Assembly (NCBI RefSeq): GCF_031457955.1
Contig: NZ_JAVDXN010000001.1
Span: forward strand, 744,001-808,000
Source of the DNA: Mixta sp031457955
Lineage (GTDB): Bacteria > Pseudomonadota > Gammaproteobacteria > Enterobacterales > Enterobacteriaceae
Length of the DNA stretch: 64,000 nucleotides
Direction: 5' to 3'
Shown here: positions 26,220 to 34,438 of the stretch, piece after piece
Layout of the letters: each line of letters starts with the position of its first letter
Numbering within the stretch: position 1 is the stretch's first letter
Notes under the pieces: generated by a model
What the model saw: the letters and a program-made list of their open reading frames with translations, nothing else
The model's database searches: none
Told to the model about the DNA's origin: nothing
Program-made: the position numbers and the translations under genes

Positions 26220-27176
26220 ATGTGGAAGCGTTTACTTATCTCAGCCATGGTGAGCGCTGCGCTCGCCGCACCCGCGCTGGCGGCCGATCTGACCGTTGGT
26301 TTTTCTCAGGTTGGCTCTGAATCAGGCTGGCGCGCGGCTGAAACCAGCGTCGCGAAAAGCGAGGCGGAAAAGCGCGGCATCACCCTGAAAATTGCCGACG
26401 GCCAGCAGAAGCAGGAAAACCAAATCAAGGCGGTGCGTTCATTTATTGCTCAGGGCGTTGATGCCATTTTTATTGCGCCGGTGGTACAGACCGGTTGGGA
26501 GCCGGTGCTGGAAGAGGCGAAAGATGCCGAGATTCCGGTGTTCCTGCTCGACCGCGCCATCGTGGTGAAAGATAAATCGCTTTATATGTCGGTCATTACC
26601 GCAGACAACGTGCTGGAAGGGCGGCTTATTGGCGACTGGCTGGTAAAAGAGATGAACGGTAAACCCTGTAACGTTGTAGAGCTACAGGGAACGGTCGGTG
26701 CCAGCGTGGCAATCGATCGTAAAAAAGGCTTTGCTGAGGCGATTGCTAATACCCCTAATATCAAAATTATTCGTTCCCAGTCCGGCGACTTTACCCGCAG
26801 CAAAGGTAAAGAGGTGATGGAAAGCTTTATCAAGGCGGAAAATAACGGGAAAAACATCTGCATGGTCTATGCCCATAACGACGATATGGCCATCGGCGCT
26901 ATTCAGGCTATTAAAGAAGCCGGATTAAAACCAGGCAAAGATATTCTCACCGGCTCGATTGATGGCGTGCCAGATATTTATAAAGCGATGTTGGCAGGTG
27001 AAGCCAACGCTAACGTTGAATTAACGCCAAATATGGCGGGGCCAGCCTTTGACGCGCTGGAGAAATTTAAGAAAGACGGCGCCGTACCACCGAAAGTGAT
27101 TAAAACCGTGACTACGCTCTGGCTGCCGGCCGATGCGCAAAGCGAACTCGATAAGAAAAAGAATATGGGCTACTAA
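26220..27176 (+). CDS. ytfQ: Galactofuranose ABC transporter, periplasmic binding protein YtfQ
   Basis: Periplasmic sugar receptor of the RbsB-like family; E. coli YtfQ binds galactofuranose. 318 residues with signal peptide ending ALAA (about residue 21). SQVGSESGWRAAETSVAKSEAEKRG, IFIAPVVQTGWEPVLEEAKDAEIPVFLLDR and VYAHNDDMAIGAIQAIKEAGLKPG are nearly identical to E. coli YtfQ. AGAGGA ribosome site. First gene of ytfQRT-yjfF; a hairpin with T-run separates it from ytfR. Confidence 0.93.
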   Translation: MWKRLLISAMVSAALAAPALAADLTVGFSQVGSESGWRAAETSVAKSEAEKRGITLKIADGQQKQENQIKAVRSFIAQGVDAIFIAPVVQTGWEPVLEEAKDAEIPVFLLDRAIVVKDKSLYMSVITADNVLEGRLIGDWLVKEMNGKPCNVVELQGTVGASVAIDRKKGFAEAIANTPNIKIIRSQSGDFTRSKGKEVMESFIKAENNGKNICMVYAHNDDMAIGAIQAIKEAGLKPGKDILTGSIDGVPDIYKAMLAGEANANVELTPNMAGPAFDALEKFKKDGAVPPKVIKTVTTLWLPADAQSELDKKKNMGY

Positions 27177-27195
27177 GGCGCCCTTAACCGCTGTC

Positions 27196-27232
27196 GTCGG
27201 CCAGGCTTTGCCGCCTGCGCCGACCTTTTTAT
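27196..27232 (+). terminator. Attenuating hairpin between ytfQ and ytfR
   Basis: GTCGGCCAGGC and GCCTGCGCCGAC form an imperfect stem followed by CTTTTTATT. Such a hairpin after the binding-protein gene would lower downstream expression or stabilise the ytfQ message. Confidence 0.6.
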
Positions 27233-27247
27233 TTACCGAGGCGCATT

Positions 27248-28765
27248 ATGAACGAGCAAACAGATCCGCTGCTGGATATTCGTGGCGTCAGCAAATTTTT
27301 TCCCGGCGTTAAGGCGCTGGATAATGTCTCTTTCAGCCTGCGGCGCGGCGAAATCATGGCGCTGCTGGGAGAAAACGGGGCGGGGAAATCTACCTTAATC
27401 AAAGTGCTGACCGGCGTTTATCAGCGTGATGCCGGTGAGATTTTGTTAAACGGAGAGCCGATAGCGCCGCGTAATACCGCGCAGGCGCAGCAGGCAGGCA
27501 TCGGCACCGTTTATCAAGAGGTGAACCTGCTGCCGAATATGTCAGTGGCGGATAATCTGTTTATCGGACGCGAACCTAAACGCTTCGGCATGGTTGACCG
27601 GAAAACCATGGTTAACGATGCCCGTAGCCTGCTTAACCGCTACGGCTTTGAACTGGATGTAAACCGCCCGCTTGGCCACTATTCGGTGGCGATGCAGCAA
27701 ATTATCGCCATCTGTCGTGCGGTTGACCTTTCAGCCCAGGTGCTGATTCTCGATGAGCCAACCGCCAGCCTTGATGCCAGCGAAGTCGAGATGCTGTTTA
27801 CCTTAATGAATCAGCTCAGGGCAAAAGGCATGAGCCTGATTTTCGTTACGCACTTTCTCGATCAGGTTTATCGCGTTTGCGATCGCATTACCGTATTGCG
27901 CAACGGACAGTATATCGCTACCCGCGAGACCCATACTTTGCCGCAGCTGGAGCTGATTAAGCTGATGCTGGGGCGCGACCTGCTGCAAACCGCGCTGCAG
28001 CGAGCCGGACGTACGCTACGCAGCGAAAAACCGGTGGTGGAGTTTCATCACTACGGCAAAAAGGGCGCTATCGAACCTTTTGATCTTCAGGTGCGTCCGG
28101 GTGAAGCCGTGGGGCTGGCGGGGCTGCTGGGTTCGGGCCGTACCGAGACGGCAGAGGTGCTGTTTGGCATTCGCCGTGCGGACAGCGGTACGGCGACCAT
28201 TCGCGGCAAAAAACAGACCATCCGCAGCCCCGCGCAGGCATCAAAGCTTGGCATGGGATTTTGCCCGGAAGATCGTAAAACCGACGGGATTATCGGCGCG
28301 GCCTCGGTGCGGGAAAATATCATTCTGGCGCTACAGGCGCAGCGCGGTTGGCTGCGTCCAATCAGCAAGCGTGAACAGAGCGACATCGCTCAGCGTTTCA
28401 TTCGCCAGCTGGGGATTCGTACGCCCAATGAGGAGCAGCCGATTGAGCTGCTTTCCGGCGGCAACCAGCAAAAGGTGCTGCTGTCGCGCTGGCTGGTTAC
28501 CCGACCACAGTTTTTGATCCTTGATGAACCCACGCGCGGCATTGACGTGGGCGCCCATGCGGAAATTATTCGCCTGATTGAATCGCTTTGCGCCGATGGG
28601 CTGGCGCTGCTGGTGATCTCTTCGGAGCTGGAAGAGCTGGTGGGCTACGCGGATCGCGTGGTGATCCTGCGCGATCGCCAGCAGATAGCGGAAATCCCGC
28701 TGGAAAAACTTTCGGTGTCGGCAATCGTCAGCGCTATTGCGGATGGAGGAGCACAACATGCCTGA
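27248..28765 (+). CDS. ytfR: Galactofuranose ABC transporter, ATPase YtfR
   Basis: Double ATP-binding-cassette subunit of a carbohydrate uptake (CUT2) importer. 505 residues: first cassette with Walker A GENGAGKST and Walker B LILDEPTASLD; its signature region is degenerate (HYSVAMQQI). Second cassette has GLLGSGRTETAE, signature LSGGNQQKVLLSRWL and LILDEPTRGIDVGAH. Such asymmetry is normal in this family. Stop overlaps the ytfT start by 8 bp. Confidence 0.93.
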   Translation: MNEQTDPLLDIRGVSKFFPGVKALDNVSFSLRRGEIMALLGENGAGKSTLIKVLTGVYQRDAGEILLNGEPIAPRNTAQAQQAGIGTVYQEVNLLPNMSVADNLFIGREPKRFGMVDRKTMVNDARSLLNRYGFELDVNRPLGHYSVAMQQIIAICRAVDLSAQVLILDEPTASLDASEVEMLFTLMNQLRAKGMSLIFVTHFLDQVYRVCDRITVLRNGQYIATRETHTLPQLELIKLMLGRDLLQTALQRAGRTLRSEKPVVEFHHYGKKGAIEPFDLQVRPGEAVGLAGLLGSGRTETAEVLFGIRRADSGTATIRGKKQTIRSPAQASKLGMGFCPEDRKTDGIIGAASVRENIILALQAQRGWLRPISKREQSDIAQRFIRQLGIRTPNEEQPIELLSGGNQQKVLLSRWLVTRPQFLILDEPTRGIDVGAHAEIIRLIESLCADGLALLVISSELEELVGYADRVVILRDRQQIAEIPLEKLSVSAIVSAIADGGAQHA

Positions 28766-29783
28766 AGGCCACGTATTATCGGAGAAGCCCGCGATGCAGA
28801 AGCGTAAGCGTAAATTCCCGCCGGGTATGCCGCAGCTGGTGGCGCTGATCCTGGTGCTGCTGATCGACAGCCTGGTGGCAAATAACTTTTTTGCGCTGCA
28901 TCTGCAGGATGGGCGGCTGTTTGGTAGCCCAATCGATATCCTTAACCGCGCGGTGCCGGTTGCGCTGCTGGCGATCGGTATGACGCTGGTGATCGCCACC
29001 GGTGGCATCGATCTTTCCGTGGGCGCGATCATGGCGATCGCCGGTGCCACGGCGGCAACGTTGACGGTGGCGGGGCACAGCCTGCCGGTGGTAATACTGC
29101 TGACGCTGCTCAGCGGCGTGCTGTGCGGCCTGTGGAACGGCATTCTGGTGGCGCTGCTGAAAATTCAGCCGTTTGTCGCCACGCTGATTTTGATGGTGGC
29201 CGGACGTGGGATCGCGCAGCTGATCACACAGGGACAAATTGTCACCTTTAACCATGATGCGCTGGGCTGGATCGGCAGCGGGTCACTGGCGCTGTTGCCG
29301 GTGCCGGTCTGGATCGCGGCGATCGTCGCGCTGCTGGTTTGGTTGTTAACGCGCAAAACCGCGCTTGGGCTGTTTATTGAAGCGGTAGGCATTAACCTGC
29401 GCGCGGCACGCAACGCCGGGGTTAACGGTTGGCTGGTGGTCATGTCTGTTTATGTGCTCAGCGGATTGTGCGCGGCCGTCGCCGGGCTGATTGTTGCGGC
29501 GGATATTCGCGGCGCAGATGCCAACAATGCCGGATTATGGCTGGAGCTGGATGCGATCCTGGCGGTGGTGATCGGCGGCGCATCGTTGATGGGCGGGCGC
29601 TTTAATATTCTCCTGTCGCTGCTGGGCGCGTTGATTATCCAGGCGATGAACACCGGCATTCTGCTTTCCGGCTTTCAGCCGGAACTGAACCAGGTGGTTA
29701 AAGCGGTAGTGGTGATGGCGGTATTGCTGCTGCAGTCGCCGCGTTTTCTGCAATTACTGAAACGGCGAGGCAAAAATGCTTAA
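28758..29783 (+). CDS. ytfT: Galactofuranose ABC transporter, permease YtfT
   Basis: Inner-membrane permease of the RbsC/AraH (BPD_transp_2) family. 341 residues, E. coli length, from ATG 28758 with GGAGGAG upstream. LLAIGMTLVIATGGIDLSVGAIMAIAGA and the ATPase-contact region GINLRAARNAGVN are visible; about ten helices. Overlaps ytfR and yjfF by 8 bp each, indicating translational coupling. Confidence 0.92.
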   Translation: MPEGHVLSEKPAMQKRKRKFPPGMPQLVALILVLLIDSLVANNFFALHLQDGRLFGSPIDILNRAVPVALLAIGMTLVIATGGIDLSVGAIMAIAGATAATLTVAGHSLPVVILLTLLSGVLCGLWNGILVALLKIQPFVATLILMVAGRGIAQLITQGQIVTFNHDALGWIGSGSLALLPVPVWIAAIVALLVWLLTRKTALGLFIEAVGINLRAARNAGVNGWLVVMSVYVLSGLCAAVAGLIVAADIRGADANNAGLWLELDAILAVVIGGASLMGGRFNILLSLLGALIIQAMNTGILLSGFQPELNQVVKAVVVMAVLLLQSPRFLQLLKRRGKNA

Positions 29784-30768
29784 ACGTCATTTACCCCTGA
29801 TGATTACGCTGCTGGTGTTTGTTACGGGCTATCTGTTTTGTCTGACGCAGTTTCCCGGCTTCGCCTCTACGCGCGTTATTGGCAATATCCTTACTGATAA
29901 CGCTTTTCTCGGCATTATCGCCGTTGGCATGACGTTTGTGATCCTCTCCGGCGGGATCGATCTCTCCGTAGGGGCGGTGATCGCCTTTACCGGCGTTTTT
30001 CTCGCCAGAGCGATCGGCGATCTGCATCTTTCGCCCTGGCTGGCGTTCAGCATTATTTTGCTGGCGGGCGCTGCCTTCGGCGCCATGATGGGCTGGCTGA
30101 TCGATGCATTAAAGATCCCGGCTTTTATCATTACGCTGGCGGGTATGTTTTTCCTGCGCGGCTGTAGTTACCTGATTGCGGAAAGCTCAATTCCTATCGA
30201 TCATCCGCTTTACAGCACGCTTTCCAGCATGGCGTGGAAAATGCCGGGCGGCGGACGCTTGAGCCTGATGGCACTGATTATGCTAATGGTGGTAGTGCTG
30301 GGGATTATGCTGGCGCACCGTACCCGTTTTGGCAATCAGGTTTACGCGATCGGCGGAAGCATGCATTCAGCGCAGCTAATGGGCGTCTCGACCCGCGCCA
30401 CCACCGTGAAGGTCTATATGCTGTCGACAGTGCTGGCGACGCTGGCCGGTATTGTGTTCTCACTCTATACCTCAGCGGGTTACGCCCTGGCGGGAATGGG
30501 CGTGGAGCTGGATGCCATCGCCTCGGTCGTGATCGGCGGCACATTGCTTTCCGGCGGGGTGGGCACCGTGCTGGGCACGCTGTTCGGCGTACTGATTCAG
30601 GGCCTCATTCAAACCTGGATTAATTTTGATGGCACGCTGAGCTCCTGGTGGACCAAAATCGCTATCGGCATTCTGCTTTTCGCCTTTATCGCCTTACAGC
30701 GGCTGCTGACGGTGATATGGGATCGGCAACAGAATGCGCCAGTGAAGCGTATTAGCCTGGAACCGTAG
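29776..30768 (+). CDS. yjfF: Galactofuranose ABC transporter, permease YjfF
   Basis: Second, paralogous permease that pairs with YtfT. 330 residues; GMTFVILSGGIDLSVGAVIAFTG, ALKIPAFIITLAGMFFLRGCSY, YAIGGSMHSAQLMGVSTRATTVKVY match E. coli YjfF. Last gene of the operon. The following 260 bp hold a Ter site and then an unrelated gene. Confidence 0.92.
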   Translation: MLKRHLPLMITLLVFVTGYLFCLTQFPGFASTRVIGNILTDNAFLGIIAVGMTFVILSGGIDLSVGAVIAFTGVFLARAIGDLHLSPWLAFSIILLAGAAFGAMMGWLIDALKIPAFIITLAGMFFLRGCSYLIAESSIPIDHPLYSTLSSMAWKMPGGGRLSLMALIMLMVVVLGIMLAHRTRFGNQVYAIGGSMHSAQLMGVSTRATTVKVYMLSTVLATLAGIVFSLYTSAGYALAGMGVELDAIASVVIGGTLLSGGVGTVLGTLFGVLIQGLIQTWINFDGTLSSWWTKIAIGILLFAFIALQRLLTVIWDRQQNAPVKRISLEP

Positions 30769-30854
30769 TTATCACGCGTCGCATCTGAATAAGTATCCAG
30801 GGCTGGCAGGCCAAAGGATACCCTTCGGGCGCGGCGCGTTTTTAAAGCACCTTT

Positions 30855-30870
30855 TTAGTTACAACATACT
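30855..30870 (-). other. Ter site (Tus binding), copy 1
   Basis: TTAGTTACAACATACT is the reverse complement of AGTATGTTGTAACTAA, matching the Ter consensus AGNATGTTGTAAYKAA at all 16 positions. By the known polarity of Tus-Ter (blocking face at the AGNAT end), forks arriving from higher coordinates would be stopped. Confidence 0.9.
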
Positions 30871-31030
30871 ATAACAAACGCTATTGTCGCCGGGTGTTAG
30901 AGCGTGCTCAACAGCAGTCAACAGGATAAAAACAGGCGATCTCATAATCAGCGGATTTTGAAATAATGACCGAAGTAAAGATGCTAGGGTCGTGCCTCTT
31001 TTTATTTTATGGAATTTTTCGAGAGCATCT

Positions 31031-34000
31031 ATGTATTCAATACCGTCATCTATATCCAGTTCTGGCGCCCACAGGGCCTATAGGGAGAATCTTAAGCCAG
31101 ATGAGAAAAACGGCGACACACTATGGCTTAAATGCAAGGAGTGGGCGGATGCAGCACCAGCAGGAAGCGGTGAAGCGCGCGATATTGCCCTGGCGCGTAT
31201 AGAACATTGTCATCAATATAATGTGGCTGAGTTGGATTTCACCGACCTTAACCTCACCAGCCTGCCGGAGGCGCTGCCATCGGTTATTAAAACTGTTCTT
31301 CTTAAAGCTGACGTGTTGGCGGCATTACCCGTGAATTTATCTACCGATATAGCATTAAAAGGTGTAAGCGAGGCAGATAAAACCCTCGATTATATTCGTG
31401 AGAAATTGCCTTTACCTGAAACGATTAAAACCTTGCTGGATAAATATAGTGATAACCCTGAAATTATTATCAGGTCGCAACCTGGACTGAAAGCGTTATT
31501 AGAAGATGAAAATGGCTTGCTGCGCCTGGAAAAACATTTACAGCATTACGATGCGGTAGTAAAGGATCTGGCAGAAGCTGTCAGGAAACGGGATGTTTTT
31601 GCTATAAAAGATATCGTTCATTCACCTCAGAACAATGCGCTGATTAATCCTTTTCGCCTGGTGTCGGTATGTAAAGATGATGCCGGGAAAATTGTTTTAG
31701 TGTGTAGTAAATCCCCGCACGGAGAATATAAAGTTCATAGCGGGGCCGATCGTTTGCATAGCAATATACGCGAGGGTTCTCTGCCGGGGGATGTGATACT
31801 TTGTCAGACAACCACCCCGAAGCATCTGTGCTTTGATAAGCAAAAGATTATCCTCAACGGGATTGAGTTTTTTCTGCCGAGCGATAAAAAAACAGCGCCG
31901 AGTCATATTATCAACGAATTGATTGACAAGCATAAAGAGCGGTTATTAAGAACGTGCCAGTCAAATTTAATAAAAGAAAATGCCGAATATCAACAAATTG
32001 TAAAAACAAATAAAAGAGAGATCGCCGGGTTACAAAAAAAGATTAAAGCGTTGCAGGCACAGTTAGCCCGATTAAAGAAAACAATGGTGGCGGATGAAAA
32101 TAGTAAACAACAGCTAAAAAACATTCAGAGTGAGATTGATAAATTACAGATTGCAACCAGGAAAAGAAATAATGAAATAGATCAGCAGAAGAGTAGGGTA
32201 TTAGAACAATTTCCTCAGCTAATCAAACAGCGTTATCCTGAGCTGGCGGAGAGTGCTGACGATAACGAGGCAATAAAAGATTTTTTGTATAATAAAGAAA
32301 ATTATCCAGACTATGAACATTTGCACGCGGAGGCGAAAGAATACATTAAATTATCCACGGTAAGCAGTCATATCCATAACAGCAAAAAAAATAGTCGTCT
32401 CTCTGAGGAGCCGCCTGAGCTCGAAATGATCAATTATCTGGGTAGGGCACAAACGGCAACGGTTGTTCAGCACAATGGAGAATTACGATTACGTTTTTTC
32501 GGCGCCAAAGCCGAGCCGTTACCTTTTAAACCGGTCGCTGGCATGGTTTTACGGCCGGGCAGCGTGGTCAGTGCCACGCTGATAAAAAATAATGCTACAA
32601 GTGATATCGCTGAGATCCATGAAAACCTCAACTTTACGATCGACGAGCCGTTTAGCCTGCACAAGTTAATGGCCGCGCGGGAAAATATCAGAATTGATAA
32701 TCCATCAGAGAGTTTAGTTCCACCTGCGCAATCAATACAAGACAGGTATGCCGCTGAGCGTGTCGATTTACGCCACCTTCCTTTTGTCACTATCGATGGC
32801 GCCCGAACAGCCATTATTGACGACGCGCTTTATGCCGAGCGCCTGAAAAACGGTGCCTACGATCTCTACGTTGCTATTGCGTCAACGGCGGCCTTGATTG
32901 AGCCGAATAGCCAACTGGAGCAGGAGGCACGCAGCAGGGGGCAAAATATTTACTTACCGGGTATGGTATCGACGATGTTGCCAAATCAGATTAGCCGTCA
33001 GCTGGGGACATTAAGTCCGCAAGAGGATAAAGCAGCATTAGTATGTAAAATGACCATCGACAGTCAGGGGCATCTGGATAAAGAATCCATTCAGTTTATG
33101 CATGCCACGGTGCGATCTCAGGCAAAGCTGGATTATGACACCGTTTCTGCTCATCTTGCTGAGGGAGATCGCTTGTCCGGGAAGACGGGTGAGACCTGTG
33201 CACTATTAAATGAAATTGCGCAAAAACGACATGCGGTCATCGGTGATACGCCTTATTTTTCACGCAATAATGATTATTATTTTAATGTTGATGAAAACAG
33301 CGGAAAGCTTATCTCTGTTAGTGAAAGCGCGCGGGGAAGCGCAAACGATCTGGTCCAGGATTTGATGATTACAGCTAATATTGCCGCCGGTGCCTGGCTT
33401 GGCGAAAAGCAGCAAAGCCAGGGAATATATCGTACCCATATTGGCTTTTCTCATCAGAAAGAGTTAAAAACGGTACTGGATTCTGAAAAGGTTTTTCTAA
33501 AAAATAATATTGACAGCACAGAAGGCTTCAGAGAAGTATTAACGGCACTGGAAAGTAATAAACTATCGGCCTCAGGTAAAAACAGAATACTTTCCTGGCT
33601 CACTTCAGCGAATTATTCTCATCAACCCCAGCCGCATCTGGGTATCGGCACGAATTTCTATCTTCCCTGGACCTCCCCGCTGCGTCGCTATGCCGATCTG
33701 GTGAATCACGAAATTGTGAGTGAAAAGATAAAACATACCGCGCAGGAAAGCGTTCCGGCGGAAAATAGCGCCAGGGAAGCGTGGCTAAACCAGGTTATCA
33801 ATCCCGTTTTTACCAGGCAACTGGCGCAACAGCAAGGCAAAGTAAAGTCTTTACAGAAATCAGTAGAGCGTGCTTTGGTACTGGATTTAATTAAGCGTCA
33901 GCTTGATGAAAATAACCCGCTGTTATCGCAGGCGCTTATTAAAGAGACAATTAAACAGGGCCTTTACAAGGTTGAGCTGCCTGAATATAGAATTAACACG

Positions 34001-34117
34001 CTAATGAATTCGACAGAGGATTTTAAGCCCGATCAGCAATTAAAGGTGAAGGTAACCAAAGTTGAAGCGGATGACCGAAGAAGGCCGCTTGTGGTTTCAT
34101 TAGTCATGCCTGAGTGA
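31031..34117 (+). CDS. Divergent RNase II (RNB) protein with effector-like leucine-rich N-terminus
   Basis: 1028 residues from ATG 31031; a GTG at 30992 in frame is possible, and neither has a strong ribosome site. Layout: residues 1-20 Ser-rich; about 32-105 an IpaH/SspH/SlrP-like cap (WADAAPAGSGEAR, RIEHC, LDFTDLNLTSLPEALPSVIK, LAALP); about 315-385 a Lys/Gln-rich coiled coil; about 480-560 possible RNA-binding beta fold; about 575-905 an RNB domain; C-terminal S1-like strand segment (LKVKVTKVEADDRRRPLVVSL). RNB motifs RVDLRHLPFVTIDGARTAII and TSPLRRYADLVNHE align with E. coli RNase II. Three of four active-site Asp are kept (589, 597, 598); the one equal to D207 is Ile. RNase II proper is about 640 residues. 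The gene is AT-rich and bracketed by two Ter sites. Processive 3'-5' exoribonuclease activity and secretion are inferences only. Confidence 0.8.
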   Translation: MYSIPSSISSSGAHRAYRENLKPDEKNGDTLWLKCKEWADAAPAGSGEARDIALARIEHCHQYNVAELDFTDLNLTSLPEALPSVIKTVLLKADVLAALPVNLSTDIALKGVSEADKTLDYIREKLPLPETIKTLLDKYSDNPEIIIRSQPGLKALLEDENGLLRLEKHLQHYDAVVKDLAEAVRKRDVFAIKDIVHSPQNNALINPFRLVSVCKDDAGKIVLVCSKSPHGEYKVHSGADRLHSNIREGSLPGDVILCQTTTPKHLCFDKQKIILNGIEFFLPSDKKTAPSHIINELIDKHKERLLRTCQSNLIKENAEYQQIVKTNKREIAGLQKKIKALQAQLARLKKTMVADENSKQQLKNIQSEIDKLQIATRKRNNEIDQQKSRVLEQFPQLIKQRYPELAESADDNEAIKDFLYNKENYPDYEHLHAEAKEYIKLSTVSSHIHNSKKNSRLSEEPPELEMINYLGRAQTATVVQHNGELRLRFFGAKAEPLPFKPVAGMVLRPGSVVSATLIKNNATSDIAEIHENLNFTIDEPFSLHKLMAARENIRIDNPSESLVPPAQSIQDRYAAERVDLRHLPFVTIDGARTAIIDDALYAERLKNGAYDLYVAIASTAALIEPNSQLEQEARSRGQNIYLPGMVSTMLPNQISRQLGTLSPQEDKAALVCKMTIDSQGHLDKESIQFMHATVRSQAKLDYDTVSAHLAEGDRLSGKTGETCALLNEIAQKRHAVIGDTPYFSRNNDYYFNVDENSGKLISVSESARGSANDLVQDLMITANIAAGAWLGEKQQSQGIYRTHIGFSHQKELKTVLDSEKVFLKNNIDSTEGFREVLTALESNKLSASGKNRILSWLTSANYSHQPQPHLGIGTNFYLPWTSPLRRYADLVNHEIVSEKIKHTAQESVPAENSAREAWLNQVINPVFTRQLAQQQGKVKSLQKSVERALVLDLIKRQLDENNPLLSQALIKETIKQGLYKVELPEYRINTLMNSTEDFKPDQQLKVKVTKVEADDRRRPLVVSLVMPE

Positions 34118-34140
34118 AAGCATAAATAAGCAATGAGTGC

Positions 34141-34194
34141 GCTCCGTTATTACACATCCTGAACGTTATTGGTTTGAGATGGCAGTAACGGAGC
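34141..34194 (+). terminator. Inverted repeat after the RNB gene
   Basis: Perfect 9-bp arms GCTCCGTTA (34141-34149) and TAACGGAGC (34186-34194) with a 36-nt loop, followed by TTTGCTATCCCTTT. It could serve as a weak terminator; the long loop makes this uncertain. Confidence 0.4.
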
Positions 34195-34210
34195 TTTGCT
34201 ATCCCTTTAA

Positions 34211-34226
34211 TTAGTTACAACATACT
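34211..34226 (-). other. Ter site (Tus binding), copy 2
   Basis: TTAGTTACAACATACT, identical over 16 bp to the site at 30855 and in the same orientation, 3356 bp away. All 16 consensus positions match. Confidence 0.9.
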
Positions 34227-34229
34227 TCC

Positions 34230-34391
34230 ATGTTAATTAAATTATGGTGCGCATTTTACGCCCGCAATACCGATTTTGGTCAGAAAGAGAAAACGGCGCC
34301 CGCCGTTGCCGCCAACTTTAGCCGACGTAAAGACCTCATTACTCACTACCAGCGCTACTTCTACAAGAAGGAGGGGTACTGCGGCCAATAA
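34230..34391 (+). CDS. Possible 53-residue small protein
   Basis: ATG 34230 to TAA 34391 encodes a 53-residue, basic, aromatic-rich protein (begins MLIKLWCAFYARNTDFGQ; contains SRRKDLITHYQRYFYKKEGY). It opens four bases after the Ter site and ends at a hairpin that also terminates araA. No ribosome site is visible before the ATG, and I do not recognise a family; it may be the 3' remnant of a longer gene. A competing 70-codon frame (34276-34488, TTG start, Arg/Leu-rich) looks less protein-like. Confidence 0.35.
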   Translation: MLIKLWCAFYARNTDFGQKEKTAPAVAANFSRRKDLITHYQRYFYKKEGYCGQ

Positions 34392-34392
34392 A

Positions 34393-34415
34393 AAAGCCGC
34401 ATTGAATGCGGCTTT
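34393..34415. terminator. araA terminator
   Basis: AAAGCCGCAT-TGA-ATGCGGCTTT, perfect 10-bp stem with A- and T-runs, 24 bp beyond the araA stop on the minus strand. Confidence 0.85.
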
Positions 34416-34438
34416 ACTTCAATCATTCAACAACGTGC

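Noticed and set aside
34246..34254. GGTGCGCAT resembling the XerC arm of dif
   Set aside because: No central region or XerD arm follows; not a dif site.
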